NCBI GenBank assembly: GCA_965221375.1 | Contig: OZ244883.1 | Span: forward strand, 682,001 to 746,000 | Source: Poriferisulfidus sp965221375 | Lineage (GTDB): Bacteria; Pseudomonadota; Gammaproteobacteria; Poriferisulfidales; Poriferisulfidaceae | DNA: 64,000 nucleotides | Reading direction: 5' to 3' | Shown: positions 26,376-35,813 of the stretch, piece by piece | Layout: every line of letters starts with the position of its first letter | How positions within the stretch are numbered: position 1 is the stretch's first letter | The notes under the pieces: generated by a model | Told to the model about the DNA's origin: nothing | The model's input: only the letters and a program-made list of their open reading frames with translations | Databases searched by the model: none | Program-made: the position numbers and the translations under genes

Positions 26376-26391
26376 GCCGAAGCCGTTGTGA

Positions 26392-26880
26392 TCAGTTTTT
26401 CTGCAGTTTTGCAGTTAGCATTCGCTCCACTTCTTTGGGGGTGAAGTGCGAGATGTCGCCTCCCAGTGCGGCCACTTCCTTGACCAGGGATGAAGACACA
26501 AAGGCGTATTCCTTGTCGGGGGTCAAAAAAATGGATTCCAGATCGGGCGCCAATTGCCGGTTCATGCTGGCGAGCTGAAATTCATATTCGAAGTCGGAAA
26601 CTGCGCGCAGTCCTCGAATGATGGCTTGGGCTCCCTGGGCGTGCGCAAAGTCCACCAGCAACCCTTGAAATGCCACCACTTCGGCTTGGTCCGCCACATC
26701 GGCCAATGCCAGGCGCGCCATTTCCACGCGCTCTTCCACGGTAAAAGTGGCCTCCTTGAGGGGAGCCGTGCTGACCGCTACGATCAGGCGATCAAACAGG
26801 CGCAAGGCACGATGGGCCAAATCCACATGCCCAAAAGTGATGGGATCGAAAGTTCCCGGGTAAATGGCGCAACGGGACAT
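26392..26880 (-). CDS. coaD: Phosphopantetheine adenylyltransferase
   Basis: A 162-residue CoaD of coenzyme A synthesis. It has the nucleotidyltransferase opening AIYPGTFDPITFGHVDLA with the TxGH-type site, and later AIIRGLRAVSDFEYE and FVSSSLVKEVA. It is transcribed after rsmD, a pairing seen widely in proteobacteria. Confidence 0.98.
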   Translation of the reverse strand: MSRCAIYPGTFDPITFGHVDLAHRALRLFDRLIVAVSTAPLKEATFTVEERVEMARLALADVADQAEVVAFQGLLVDFAHAQGAQAIIRGLRAVSDFEYEFQLASMNRQLAPDLESIFLTPDKEYAFVSSSLVKEVAALGGDISHFTPKEVERMLTAKLQKN

Positions 26881-26964
26881 GAAGAAGGCAGGGTTCGAAG
26901 GTTTTCCTATTGTAAAACGAAAGACAAAGAAGGGAAGGAGGGTGTTGTTGCGTGATTAATCGAA

Positions 26965-27561
26965 CTAGGGGCGGTCAAGGGGCGCGGCAGCGAACAAGTG
27001 GTAGCCGACTTGGCCGGCGGTTTTGGATTTTAGGATTGTCCAGGTCTCAGGAACCTTCAAACCCCAATTCGCCGGGGACTCCACATACGCGAGGCTGGAT
27101 TCTTTGAGCATGTTGGAGGCTGCCAGACGGGAGCAGGTTTGTTCCAACAATTGGTTGCCGTCGCTAAAAGGGGGATCGATGAAGACCACATCAATGCGGC
27201 CGGAATGTTGATCAATGTAGTCCAAGGCATTCGTGCACAGGACTTCAATCTGCATCGCATTGAAACTCTGCACGGAGTGCTTCAGGCATTGCGCCACCTG
27301 GCGATCCTGGTCGACAAGGGTGACTCGCTGGGCGCCGCGCGAGGCGGCCTCGAACCCTAAAGCGCCGCTGCCGGCATAGAGATCTACGCAGGTCGCGTCT
27401 TCAATCTCGGAGGCCAGCCAATTAAAAACGGTTTCTTTGATGCGGCTGGGGGTGGGCCGTACTTCCGGGCACGGCGGAACTTTCAGATAGCGGCCGCGCC
27501 ACATGCCGGCAATGATGCGGACGCGCTGAGGCAGGCGTTTTTCAGGACGGGTTTTGGCCAC
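26965..27561 (-). CDS. rsmD: 16S rRNA (guanine966-N2)-methyltransferase
   Basis: About 198 residues. RVRIIAGMWRGRYLKVP and TPSRIKETVFNWL are the RsmD N-terminal signature, DLYAGSGALGFEAASRGA is the SAM-binding motif and FIDPPF the catalytic DPPF motif. It modifies G966 of 16S rRNA. The start is taken as GTG 27561 from family length; it then overlaps the upstream M16 gene end by about 20 bases. A longer open frame upstream lies entirely in the M16 gene. Confidence 0.93.
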   Translation of the reverse strand: MAKTRPEKRLPQRVRIIAGMWRGRYLKVPPCPEVRPTPSRIKETVFNWLASEIEDATCVDLYAGSGALGFEAASRGAQRVTLVDQDRQVAQCLKHSVQSFNAMQIEVLCTNALDYIDQHSGRIDVVFIDPPFSDGNQLLEQTCSRLAASNMLKESSLAYVESPANWGLKVPETWTILKSKTAGQVGYHLFAAAPLDRP

Positions 27562-28852
27562 CGACAACGACGGTGATGAGTTTGTCGGGATCGAGGGTGC
27601 TTTGAAAAGCTTCGGTGATCTGCTCGTGGGTGACGGCTTCGATGCGGTCCGTCCAGGTATCCAGATAATCAAGCGGCAGTCGGTAATAACCGATCATGGA
27701 GAGATAGCGGATCATGCTGGCGTTGCCGGCGATACGCAGAGGGAATCCAAGAGTCAGGTTGCGGCGGCTGTGAGCCAACTCTTCCTCGGTGGGGCCACTG
27801 GCGACAAATTTTCGGATTTCTTCGTGAACCAACTCCACAGCTTCCTCGGCTTGGCGGCCTTGAGTCTGCAGACCAAGCTGGTAGGGTCCGCGCAGGCGCA
27901 GAGGGAAGAAATAACTGTAGACCGAATAAGCCAATCCCCGATTGGATCGAACTTCCTGCATCAGCCGCGATGAAAAGCCGCCCCCTCCCAGCGTGAAATT
28001 ACCGAGGTACAGCGGAAAATGCTGAGTTTGCCCTCGGGCCACGCCTAATTGGCCCACGTACACATGTGCCTGGGTCGAGGGATGCGGAATGATTAGTTTC
28101 TGTGCCTCGCTGGGAGCTTGCGGTATCGGCAAATCCTCGGGTGCAGGTCCCTGGGGGAGCGCCTGCGCGATCTGTTCGGCGATGGCTTCGGCTTCCTGGC
28201 GGGTCAAGGCGCCGACCATAGCGATCACCGCGCCGCCATGGGCAAGATGCCGCCGATAAAATTCCATGACATCTTCGCGTTGAATTGCCTGTAGAGAAGC
28301 TTCCGTACCGGTTGCAGGCGACGCATACGGATGATCGCCGTACAGCGCTCGGTAAAACGCCTGTCGTCCTATGGCCCCCGGGTCCTCGGCCAGTTTTTTG
28401 AGTCCGACCTGCATTTGTTCGCGCCGTTGCTCCAGTTGCTCGGCCGGAAAGTCGGGCTGACTCAGTACGGTCACAAAAGTGTCGAGCGCCGACTCACGCC
28501 ATTCCGCATCGGTGAGAGTACGCAGCGAGAGAGCAGCCCGATCAAGCTGCACTTCGTAATCGTATACAGCTCCAACATTTTCAAAGGCTTGCGCAATTTG
28601 ATCGGCATCTAATCCGCCCGCGCCCCGTTGGAGCATGGACAAGGTCATCATGGCGAGTCCGGGCAAGTCCGCATCGCGGCTGTGACCCGCTTCCAGAGTC
28701 ACTTCGATGTCCAGCATAGGGATTTCCGGGGCGGCGATGAAGTACACCGGAGTGTCGTTCGTACTGCGCCAGTGCTCAATTTGCGGGGCGGCATGCGCTA
28801 GCCCACCCAAGGCGCATCCCAGGACGCCCAACAACCAAAAACGCTTAATCAT
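27542..28852 (-). CDS. M16 family protein, probably non-catalytic partner
   Basis: A 436-residue M16 (pitrilysin/processing-protease) protein with a signal peptide ending LAHA/APQ. At the position of the zinc motif HxxEH it reads GLAMMTLSMLQRG, so the zinc ligands are gone. The C-terminal half keeps the R..Y motif region (NRGLAYSVYSYFFP). Such proteins pair with an active M16 subunit, and the gene lies one base downstream of one. Periplasmic location is expected. Confidence 0.9.
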   Translation of the reverse strand: MIKRFWLLGVLGCALGGLAHAAPQIEHWRSTNDTPVYFIAAPEIPMLDIEVTLEAGHSRDADLPGLAMMTLSMLQRGAGGLDADQIAQAFENVGAVYDYEVQLDRAALSLRTLTDAEWRESALDTFVTVLSQPDFPAEQLEQRREQMQVGLKKLAEDPGAIGRQAFYRALYGDHPYASPATGTEASLQAIQREDVMEFYRRHLAHGGAVIAMVGALTRQEAEAIAEQIAQALPQGPAPEDLPIPQAPSEAQKLIIPHPSTQAHVYVGQLGVARGQTQHFPLYLGNFTLGGGGFSSRLMQEVRSNRGLAYSVYSYFFPLRLRGPYQLGLQTQGRQAEEAVELVHEEIRKFVASGPTEEELAHSRRNLTLGFPLRIAGNASMIRYLSMIGYYRLPLDYLDTWTDRIEAVTHEQITEAFQSTLDPDKLITVVVGGQNPS

Positions 28853-30256
28853 TTAATAAGGGCGCACCTGCGAATGAGCTGACTTCACAGGTTGCACGGT
28901 AACGGTGGTTCGCGAGTCGGTATCCAGATAGCGTTGTGCGACTTCTTGGACTTGCGCGGCAGTCACGGCCTGATAACGCGCGACGAGATCCTGCTCCACC
29001 TCCCAGCCGAGTCCGTTGGTTTCCAGCATCCCAATCATGTAGGCACGGTGGCGTATGGAATCTTGCGCGTAGACCATGTGGGCGATGACTTGCGCACGAG
29101 TCCGCTGCAGTTCTTCCTCGGTCACCGGATTTTCGAGCAAATCAGCAATTTCCGCGTCAAGGGCCTGCTCGACCTCCGCAATGGAATGCCCAGGGGCCGG
29201 GGTGCCGCTCAGTACGAATAGGCTGTTGCGTTTGCTGTACAGATAATAGGAGGCGCCGGCACTGGCGGCAATGCGCTGATCCCGCACCAAACGCTTCTGC
29301 AGTCGTGAAGCTCGACCTCCGTCCAGAATGGAAGACAGCATGGACAAGGCGTAGGCCTCCCAGCGCTGTGCTTCGGGAAGCTGGGCCAGGGTCGGGGTTT
29401 TGAAACTCGTGATTAGATAGGGAGTTTGGGCGGGAATACGCAGTACGACGCGCCGCTCACCGCGCTGAGGGGGCTCGTGGCGTTGCGGCAGGGAGGGAAC
29501 CGGACGCGCGGGAATCGATCCGAAATGGGTTTGCGCCATGCGAAAGATCTGCTCCGGATCAACATCGCCCACCACAATCAATCGGGCATTGTTGGGGCTG
29601 TACCATTGCTGATGCCAGTCACGCAATTTGGCTTGGTCCAGTTGCGCAATGTCGCTCATCCAGCCGATTACCGGTTGGCCGTAGGGGTGGTTCTGAAATG
29701 CGGTGGCCTGCATTTGCTCAAAAGCGGCGGCCTCCGGCTGATCTTCGGTGCGCAGACGACGCTCTTCCTTGACGACTTTTAGTTCTTTTTCCACATCGGC
29801 CACAGCCAAAGACACATTCTGCATACGGTCGGCTTCCATCTCAAGGGCTATTTCCAACTCGTCGCGTCCCAGCAGTTGATAGTAGGCGGTGTAGTCGCGA
29901 CCGGTAAACGCATTGTCGCGCCCGCCTCGGGCCGCAATCGTGCGGCTGAAGGATTCCCCGGGATGCTTCGGCGTGCCGCGAAACATCATATGTTCAAGGG
30001 CATGACTGATGCCGGTCAGGCCCGGCGGCTCATCTGCGGCACCCACGCCGTACCAGAGTTGGCTGATGACAACGGGGGCTCGGGTGTCGGTCTGCACCAG
30101 CACCTTCAGGCCGTTTTCAAGCGTGGTGGAATAGACCTGCGCCGCTTGCGCGCTGGAAAACCCCAGCAGGGCTGCGGTCAGTAGCAAACAAATATTCCGG
30201 AGCCTGCCCCCAAAGGTTCCTTGCGAAGGAGTGGTGAGATTTACAGGCAAGCGCAC
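28853..30256 (-). CDS. M16 family zinc peptidase (active subunit)
   Basis: About 467 residues from the GTG at 30256. A signal peptide (RNICLLLTAALLGFSSAQA) precedes the peptidase domain, which has the zinc motif HALEH (GISHALEHMMFRGT) and a downstream glutamate in the EMEADRM block. The product is probably periplasmic and forms a heterodimer with the degenerate M16 protein just downstream. The frame is open a further ~74 codons upstream, but those codons are Pro/Arg-rich and precede the signal peptide, so the shorter start is preferred though no strong ribosome site is visible. Confidence 0.9.
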   Translation of the reverse strand: MRLPVNLTTPSQGTFGGRLRNICLLLTAALLGFSSAQAAQVYSTTLENGLKVLVQTDTRAPVVISQLWYGVGAADEPPGLTGISHALEHMMFRGTPKHPGESFSRTIAARGGRDNAFTGRDYTAYYQLLGRDELEIALEMEADRMQNVSLAVADVEKELKVVKEERRLRTEDQPEAAAFEQMQATAFQNHPYGQPVIGWMSDIAQLDQAKLRDWHQQWYSPNNARLIVVGDVDPEQIFRMAQTHFGSIPARPVPSLPQRHEPPQRGERRVVLRIPAQTPYLITSFKTPTLAQLPEAQRWEAYALSMLSSILDGGRASRLQKRLVRDQRIAASAGASYYLYSKRNSLFVLSGTPAPGHSIAEVEQALDAEIADLLENPVTEEELQRTRAQVIAHMVYAQDSIRHRAYMIGMLETNGLGWEVEQDLVARYQAVTAAQVQEVAQRYLDTDSRTTVTVQPVKSAHSQVRPY

Positions 30257-30531
30257 GTCATGTGGGCGGGTTGTGGGTCCATCCAATATGTAAGTGGGGC
30301 GGCGCTCCAAAAGCTGAAAAAGGAGAAAACAACTCTGGAGCAGCCTGCCCTCATGCCGAGAGAGGGGGTAAGGAGGAACTCCCGGCCCGCCTAGTATAGC
30401 CAAAATTGGGCGGGAGGGGAACCATGAGGCGATAGAGAAGCCTAAACTATACAACCGGGGCCTGCTTAAAATCAGCACTTTCCCTCAATTTAGATAAACT
30501 TTTCAATCAATTATCACAGAAAGGGAGAGGG

Positions 30532-30559
30532 CTTGAAATTTGACGCAATCGCCCTAAAT
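30532..30559 (+). promoter_or_regulatory. Sigma32-like element upstream of rpoH
   Basis: CTTGAAA at 30532-30538, a 13-base spacer and CCCTAAAT at 30552-30559. The -35 is a perfect sigma32 match, the -10 a partial one. It overlaps the sigma70 promoter, so it may be fortuitous or may give autoregulation. Confidence 0.4.
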
Positions 30560-30568
30560 TTGTAAAAT
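30540..30568 (+). promoter_or_regulatory. Sigma70 promoter of rpoH
   Basis: TTGACG at 30540-30545, a 17-base spacer and TAAAAT at 30563-30568. Both elements are five-of-six matches with ideal spacing. The predicted leader before rpoH is about 38 bases. Confidence 0.7.
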
Positions 30569-30612
30569 AAGTGTTGACGCAGGGACTTTTTCTGCGCCAC
30601 CATGAGATATTG

Positions 30613-31464
30613 ATGACACAGGTCTTGACGGAACCGATCCACAACTTGCCGATTGTAACCGGCAATATGGCCCATTATGTGCAAATGGCCCATAGTCTGC
30701 CGGTGTTGACGGCGGAGGAAGAATACGCCTTGGCGCAGCGTTTGCGCGAGGAAGGCGATGTGGAAGCGGCTCGGGAATTGGTGTTGCGCAATCTGCGTTT
30801 CGTAATTCATGTGGCCCGAGGCTACGCCGGCTATGGCTTGCCGATGGAGGACCTGGTGCAGGAAGGCAGCATTGGTCTGATGAAAGCGGTCAAGCGCTAC
30901 GACCCGACGGTCGGGGTTCGACTGGTCTCGTTCGCAGTGCACTGGATTCGCGCTGAAATCCACGAGTATGTATTGCGCAATTGGCGAATCGTCAAAATGG
31001 CAACCACCAAGGCGCAGCGCAAATTGTTTTTCAATTTGCGTAAAGCCAAAAAGCGGTTGGGCTGGATGAACCAGGAAGAGGTCAACACGGTGGCCAAGGA
31101 CCTGGGCGTGACGGCAAAAGAAGTTCGGGACATGGAAAACCGTCTCAATAGCCCGGATATGCCGATGGATGTCGACTCCGATGACGAGCATGGGCCACGT
31201 TCGCCGCTGACCTATTTGGCGGCACCGGATGCCGATCCGGCGCAGACCGTCGAGAGTGAGGACTATACAAAAGCCCGCAGCGAGTCACTGCATTTCGCGC
31301 TTGAAGGCTTGGATGAGCGGGCGCAGGAAATTGTGAAACGCCGCTGGCTGGGTGAAAAGAAAGCGACCCTGCATCAGTTGGCGGAAGAGTATGGTGTTTC
31401 GGCCGAACGGGTTCGGCAGATTGAAGCGGCAGCGATGAAAAAAATGCGGCAGGCTCTGGCCTAA
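30613..31464 (+). CDS. rpoH: RNA polymerase sigma factor RpoH (sigma32)
   Basis: A 283-residue heat-shock sigma factor. Region 2 is DLVQEGSIGLMKAVKRYDPTVGVRLVSFAVHWIRAEIHEY. The RpoH box QRKLFFNLRKAKKRL, unique to sigma32 and needed for core binding and turnover, lies about residues 131-145. Region 4 ends in YGVSAERVRQIEAAAMKKMR. ATG 30613 gives the usual length; the frame extends 14 codons upstream. Targets in this window probably include grpE and dnaK-dnaJ. ftsYEX, its usual upstream neighbours, are absent; the M16 pair lies upstream instead, as in many gammaproteobacteria where both follow ftsYEX. Confidence 0.97.
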   Translation: MTQVLTEPIHNLPIVTGNMAHYVQMAHSLPVLTAEEEYALAQRLREEGDVEAARELVLRNLRFVIHVARGYAGYGLPMEDLVQEGSIGLMKAVKRYDPTVGVRLVSFAVHWIRAEIHEYVLRNWRIVKMATTKAQRKLFFNLRKAKKRLGWMNQEEVNTVAKDLGVTAKEVRDMENRLNSPDMPMDVDSDDEHGPRSPLTYLAAPDADPAQTVESEDYTKARSESLHFALEGLDERAQEIVKRRWLGEKKATLHQLAEEYGVSAERVRQIEAAAMKKMRQALA

Positions 31465-31479
31465 ACCGCTTCTCCCGTT

Positions 31480-32757
31480 TTACGACAGTTCCTGTACGCC
31501 GGCACGGATTGTGTCGGTCAGTTGGGTAATTTCGGCTGGCTGAATGACAAACGGAGGCATCACATACACGTAGCGGTGAAAAGGCCGCAGCCATACCCCG
31601 TGGGCGACCGCCCACGCTTGCCAGGCCTCGACATCCACCGGCGCGGTCATTTCGACGACGGCGAATGCACCCAGAATCCGCACATCGGCCACGGCAGGGA
31701 TGTTCTGCAACGGCATCAGTTGCTCTTCAAGTAATTTCTCCAAGGCCGCCACTTGAGCGCCAAAATCATCTTCGAGCAATAAGTCCAGACTGGCGAGCGC
31801 CGCTCGGCAGGCAAGGGGATTCCCCATGAAGGTCGGGCCATGAAGAAAAGGACCCGCGCGGCTGATGGTGTCAGCGATTTCGTCGCGCACCAGAGTCGCC
31901 GCGAGGCTGAGCATGCCTCCGGTGAGTGCCTTGCCGACGCACATCAGATCGGGAGTCACCTCGGCGTGTTCGCAGGCAAACAACTTGCCGGTACGCCCAA
32001 AAGCGGTCGCAATTTCGTCGGCGATCAGCAAGACATCGTGCTGCGCACATGATTGCGCCACATGAGCGAGAAAAACCGCCGGATAAGGATGAAACCCTCC
32101 CGCACCTTGCAGAATGGGCTCCAAAATGACGCCGGCAATCTGGTCTTGATGAGCCTTCAAGTCCGCATCAAAGCGCTGGCAGGCTTGTTGTAGCACTTCG
32201 GCGTCGCAATGGGCAGCAGGCGGTCGCGGAGTGAAAAACTGCTCTGGCACATGGGTGCGGAAACGTTCATGCAGGCTGTTGTCCGGGTCGCTGACGGACA
32301 TGGCGGAAAAGGTATCTCCGTGGTAGCCGCCACGTAAAGCCAGAAAACGACATTTCTCCGGTCGTTTTTCAGCCTGCCAATATTGCAGCGCCATTTTTAG
32401 GGCAACTTCGGTGGCGACCGAGCCGGAATCGCAAAAAAACACCCGGTTGAGATCGCCCGGCGCTAGGGCAGCCAGACGGGCAGCGAGTCGACTGGCGGGT
32501 TCATGGGTCAAGCCGCCGAACATAACGTGGGGCAGGGTGCCGGCCTGCTCCTGCACGGCGCGTACCAAGGCAGGGTGGCGGTAGCCATGGATGGCACACC
32601 ACCAGGAAGCCATACCGTCAATCAGTTTTCGGCCATCGGCGAGCAGCAAATGCACGCCGCTGGCGCCGACAATGGGATAAGCCGGTTCAGGTGCAGGTGC
32701 GTAAGGATGCCAGACGTGTTGCCGGTCCCATGCAGCCCATGCGGGCGGTGCCCCCAT
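31480..32757 (-). CDS. bioA: Adenosylmethionine-8-amino-7-oxononanoate aminotransferase
   Basis: A 425-residue class III PLP aminotransferase of biotin synthesis. It has RQHVWHPYAPAP and DGMASWWCAIHGYRHP at the start (BioA-specific), LIADEIATAFGRTGKLFACEHA with the PLP aspartate, and the PLP lysine in CVGKALTGGMLSLA. It begins on the last base of the osmC-like stop (TGATG), so it is cotranscribed with osmC and the trp genes. Convergent with rpoH, 15-base gap. Confidence 0.96.
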   Translation of the reverse strand: MGAPPAWAAWDRQHVWHPYAPAPEPAYPIVGASGVHLLLADGRKLIDGMASWWCAIHGYRHPALVRAVQEQAGTLPHVMFGGLTHEPASRLAARLAALAPGDLNRVFFCDSGSVATEVALKMALQYWQAEKRPEKCRFLALRGGYHGDTFSAMSVSDPDNSLHERFRTHVPEQFFTPRPPAAHCDAEVLQQACQRFDADLKAHQDQIAGVILEPILQGAGGFHPYPAVFLAHVAQSCAQHDVLLIADEIATAFGRTGKLFACEHAEVTPDLMCVGKALTGGMLSLAATLVRDEIADTISRAGPFLHGPTFMGNPLACRAALASLDLLLEDDFGAQVAALEKLLEEQLMPLQNIPAVADVRILGAFAVVEMTAPVDVEAWQAWAVAHGVWLRPFHRYVYVMPPFVIQPAEITQLTDTIRAGVQELS

Positions 32758-33173
32758 CAGTCTGGATGAATCTCCAACTCGTGAGTGATGGTGGCGGTTT
32801 GGCCGAGCATGAGTGAGGCCGAGCAGTATTTATCCAGTGACAACTCCACGGCGCGGCGCACCTGCGCCTCGGAGAGGTTGGGCCCATAGGCCAGGTAACG
32901 CAAATGGATACGGGTGAAAACCTGCGGAATTTCCTCAGCTCGTTGCGCCTCCATTTCCAGTTCCAGCCGCTTCAAGGGTTGCCGGGCGCGTTCCAGCATG
33001 CCGACAATATCGTAGGCGCTGCAGCCGCCCATGCCCAGTAACAGCATCTCCATGGGGCGCGTGGCGAGGTTGCGGCCTCCGTGTTCAGGGGCACCGTCCA
33101 TGACCACCGTGTGTCCGCTGCCGGACTCGCCGACAAAGGTGCGGTGTTCTTGCCAGGTGACGCGCGCTTTCAT
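32757..33173 (-). CDS. OsmC family peroxiredoxin-like protein
   Basis: A 138-residue OsmC/Ohr fold protein of the YhfA-like branch. The two redox cysteines are in MGGCSAYDIVGML (about residue 51) and LDKYCSASLML (about 116). Such proteins reduce organic hydroperoxides. It overlaps trpC by four bases and bioA by one, so it is embedded in the trpGDC-osmC-bioA transcript. Confidence 0.94.
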   Translation of the reverse strand: MKARVTWQEHRTFVGESGSGHTVVMDGAPEHGGRNLATRPMEMLLLGMGGCSAYDIVGMLERARQPLKRLELEMEAQRAEEIPQVFTRIHLRYLAYGPNLSEAQVRRAVELSLDKYCSASLMLGQTATITHELEIHPD

Positions 33174-33961
33174 GTGTCTTTCAGCAAATCGGCCAGTGCA
33201 GCCCCGGGATCCTCAGCTCGCATGAAGGTCTCTCCGATCAAAAAAGCATGCACGCCCCCGGCACGAATGCGGGCGATATCTTCAGAGGTGCGGATGCCGC
33301 TTTCCGCAACCATCAAACTGTTTTCGGGGGCTTGTGGAGCCAAAGCCAACGTCGTGTCGAGTGTCACTTCGAAAGTTTGCAGATTGCGATTGTTGATGCC
33401 GATCAGATTGGCGTCCAGTGCGGCGGCACGGGCCAGTTCTTCCTCGTCGTGCACTTCCACTAATACGTCCAGACCAAAAGAACGGGCCAGTTGATGCAGT
33501 TCCTTTAATTCATCATCGCCCAGCGCAGCCACAATCAGCAGTAAGGCGGAGGCCCCCATGGCGCAGCTTTCATAAACCTGGTAGGGGTCAATGATGAAGT
33601 CCTTACGCAGAATCGGGAGACTGGAACCGCGTCGGGCGAATTCCAAAACCACTCCGGAACCTTTGAAATAATGCGCATCGGTCAAGACCGACAAAGCCGT
33701 CGCACCGCCGCGTTGGTAACTGCCGGCAATCTGGGTCGGATCAAAATTCTCCCGTAGCATGCCGCGACTCGGTGAAGCGCGTTTGAGCTCGGCAATGATG
33801 GCGGGGCGCTGTTGATCGACCGTGTGCTGAAGGGCGTCACGAAAGCCTCCCGGTGAAGGCTGCTCGCGCGCCATTTCCAGAAATGAGGCTTCCGAAACTT
33901 TCTGTTTGCGCTGGGCGATTTCGGTGCGTTTGTGCGCCAGAATCTCATCCAGAAGTTGCAT
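33170..33961 (-). CDS. trpC: Indole-3-glycerol phosphate synthase
   Basis: A 263-residue monofunctional TrpC (no fused TrpF). The TIM-barrel landmarks are IIAELKRASPSRGML (catalytic lysine), LSVLTDAHYFKGS, LRKDFIIDPYQVYE and the phosphate-binding end VAESGIRT. It overlaps the end of trpD by 17 bases. Confidence 0.98.
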   Translation of the reverse strand: MQLLDEILAHKRTEIAQRKQKVSEASFLEMAREQPSPGGFRDALQHTVDQQRPAIIAELKRASPSRGMLRENFDPTQIAGSYQRGGATALSVLTDAHYFKGSGVVLEFARRGSSLPILRKDFIIDPYQVYESCAMGASALLLIVAALGDDELKELHQLARSFGLDVLVEVHDEEELARAAALDANLIGINNRNLQTFEVTLDTTLALAPQAPENSLMVAESGIRTSEDIARIRAGGVHAFLIGETFMRAEDPGAALADLLKDT

Positions 33962-34984
33962 CTTCCGTCTCTTGGCGCAGGCGCTGACTCACCCGTATCA
34001 GTTGATCAAATTTTGAGGCGGCAGCACCCGTCAGTGTGGCGCGGGCCTGTTCGATGCCGGCTTCGATGCTGTCCGCAATTTCGGCGACAAACAAAGCCGC
34101 GCCTGCATTCAGGCAAATCAAATCAGCCGCGGGAGAAGGTCGTCCCGAGAAGGCGTCGCGAATGATCTCCAGGCTGTGTTCGGCGGTCTTCGCCTGCAAC
34201 TCCTGCAGCGGCGCTTTCTGCAGTCCCAATTGTTGAGGGTCCACTACGCCGGGGACCAGTTGCCCGCGATTGACCTGAACATAATCGGTGGGCGCATTCA
34301 GTGACAGCTCATCCATCCCGTCTTGAGAGTGGACGGTCATGGCGTGGGTGGTGCCCAACTCCATTAAAGTCTGGGCGTACGATTCCAGCCATTTGGCGTC
34401 AAACAGGCCGATGAGTTGATGGGTCGCGCCGGCCGGATTCGTCAGGGGGCCGAGCAAATTAAAAATGGTTCGGGTGCCGATTTCCCGGCGCACCGGAGCC
34501 GCATGGCGCATGGCCGGATGGTGTGAGGGCGCAAACAGAAAACCGATGCCAACTTCTTCGACGCACTGGCGCACTGCATCAGGCGGCAGATCGACGGCCA
34601 CTCCGGCGGCGGCCAGCACATCCGCGCTGCCGCTGGTGGAACTCACGGCCCGATTGCCGTGTTTGGCGACCACCGCGCCGGCTGCCGCAGCGACAATCGC
34701 ACTGGCGGTGGAGACATTGAACAAGCCGAGTCCGTCGCCGCCGGTGCCGCAAGTATCCAGTACGCAAGGCGCTTCGATGTGGATTCGGATCGAACAGGCG
34801 CGCATGGCTCGGGCGGCGCCGACAATTTCAGAGACCGCTTCACCTTTGTCGCGCCAGGCCAGCAGCAGGGCTTTGAGCAGGTCCGGTTCGACGTCTCCGG
34901 CCATGATGGCGCGCATGACGGCCTCCATTTGGGTGGCATCAAGATCGGTGCCGGCTTGGGCGGCCGCGAGGGCTTCTTCTGCTT

Positions 34985-34988
<4 letters not shown>
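33945..34988 (-). CDS. trpD: Anthranilate phosphoribosyltransferase
   Basis: A 347-residue TrpD. DTCGTGGDGLGLFNVST (PRPP-binding GTGGD) is near residue 80, KHGNRAVSS about 110 and DEMD-like NDE region MDELSLNAPT further on. The ATG at 34988 overlaps the trpG stop by four bases; the longer open frame upstream lies inside trpG. Confidence 0.97.
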
Positions 34989-35557
<569 letters not shown>

Positions 35558-35583
35558 AATTATGGCAATTCCTTGATTTTATT

Positions 35584-35612
35584 GGTATATTAAGCAAAAA
35601 CAGCCATGGCAA
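35584..35612 (-). promoter_or_regulatory. Possible promoter for trpG
   Basis: On the - strand TTGCCA (35612-35607), a 17-base spacer and TATACC (35589-35584). Both elements are four-of-six matches with ideal spacing, 27 bases before trpG. A local promoter is expected because the inserted gene upstream is in the other direction. Confidence 0.35.
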
Positions 35613-35758
35613 TAAAAATTTTAGTGACAGATAATTATGCTCTAGGTACCAAATTACCGGCTTTTAACCTAAAAAGGTAGCCTCGTAAAACTGCCTATTA
35701 TCGCCGAAAACCAACCTCTCACACACATTAAAATTTGGCTAAATCATCTATGCATTTG

Positions 35759-35786
35759 TTGTCGCATAAAACCCCCTTGCTAAGAT
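35759..35786 (+). promoter_or_regulatory. Possible promoter for the AT-rich lipoprotein gene
   Basis: TTGTCG at 35759-35764, a 16-base spacer and TAAGAT at 35781-35786, followed by an AGAGGT ribosome site and ATG at 35814. Confidence 0.45.
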
Positions 35787-35813
35787 GACCGAAAATAACA
35801 ATTAGAGGTCACC

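Larger units (their letters stand above)
30257..30612. other. Divergent control region between the M16 operon and rpoH
   Basis: This 356-base region holds no convincing gene. The M16-proximal half is GC-rich and featureless to my reading. The rpoH-proximal half is AT-rich and contains the promoter elements listed separately. A short leader hairpin (CGCAG 30578-30582 with CTGCG 30592-30596) lies between the predicted start of transcription and the rpoH start codon. Confidence 0.6.

Noticed and set aside
30514..31191. - strand open frame opposite rpoH
   Set aside because: The rpoH reading has all sigma regions and the RpoH box; the antisense frame does not resemble a protein.
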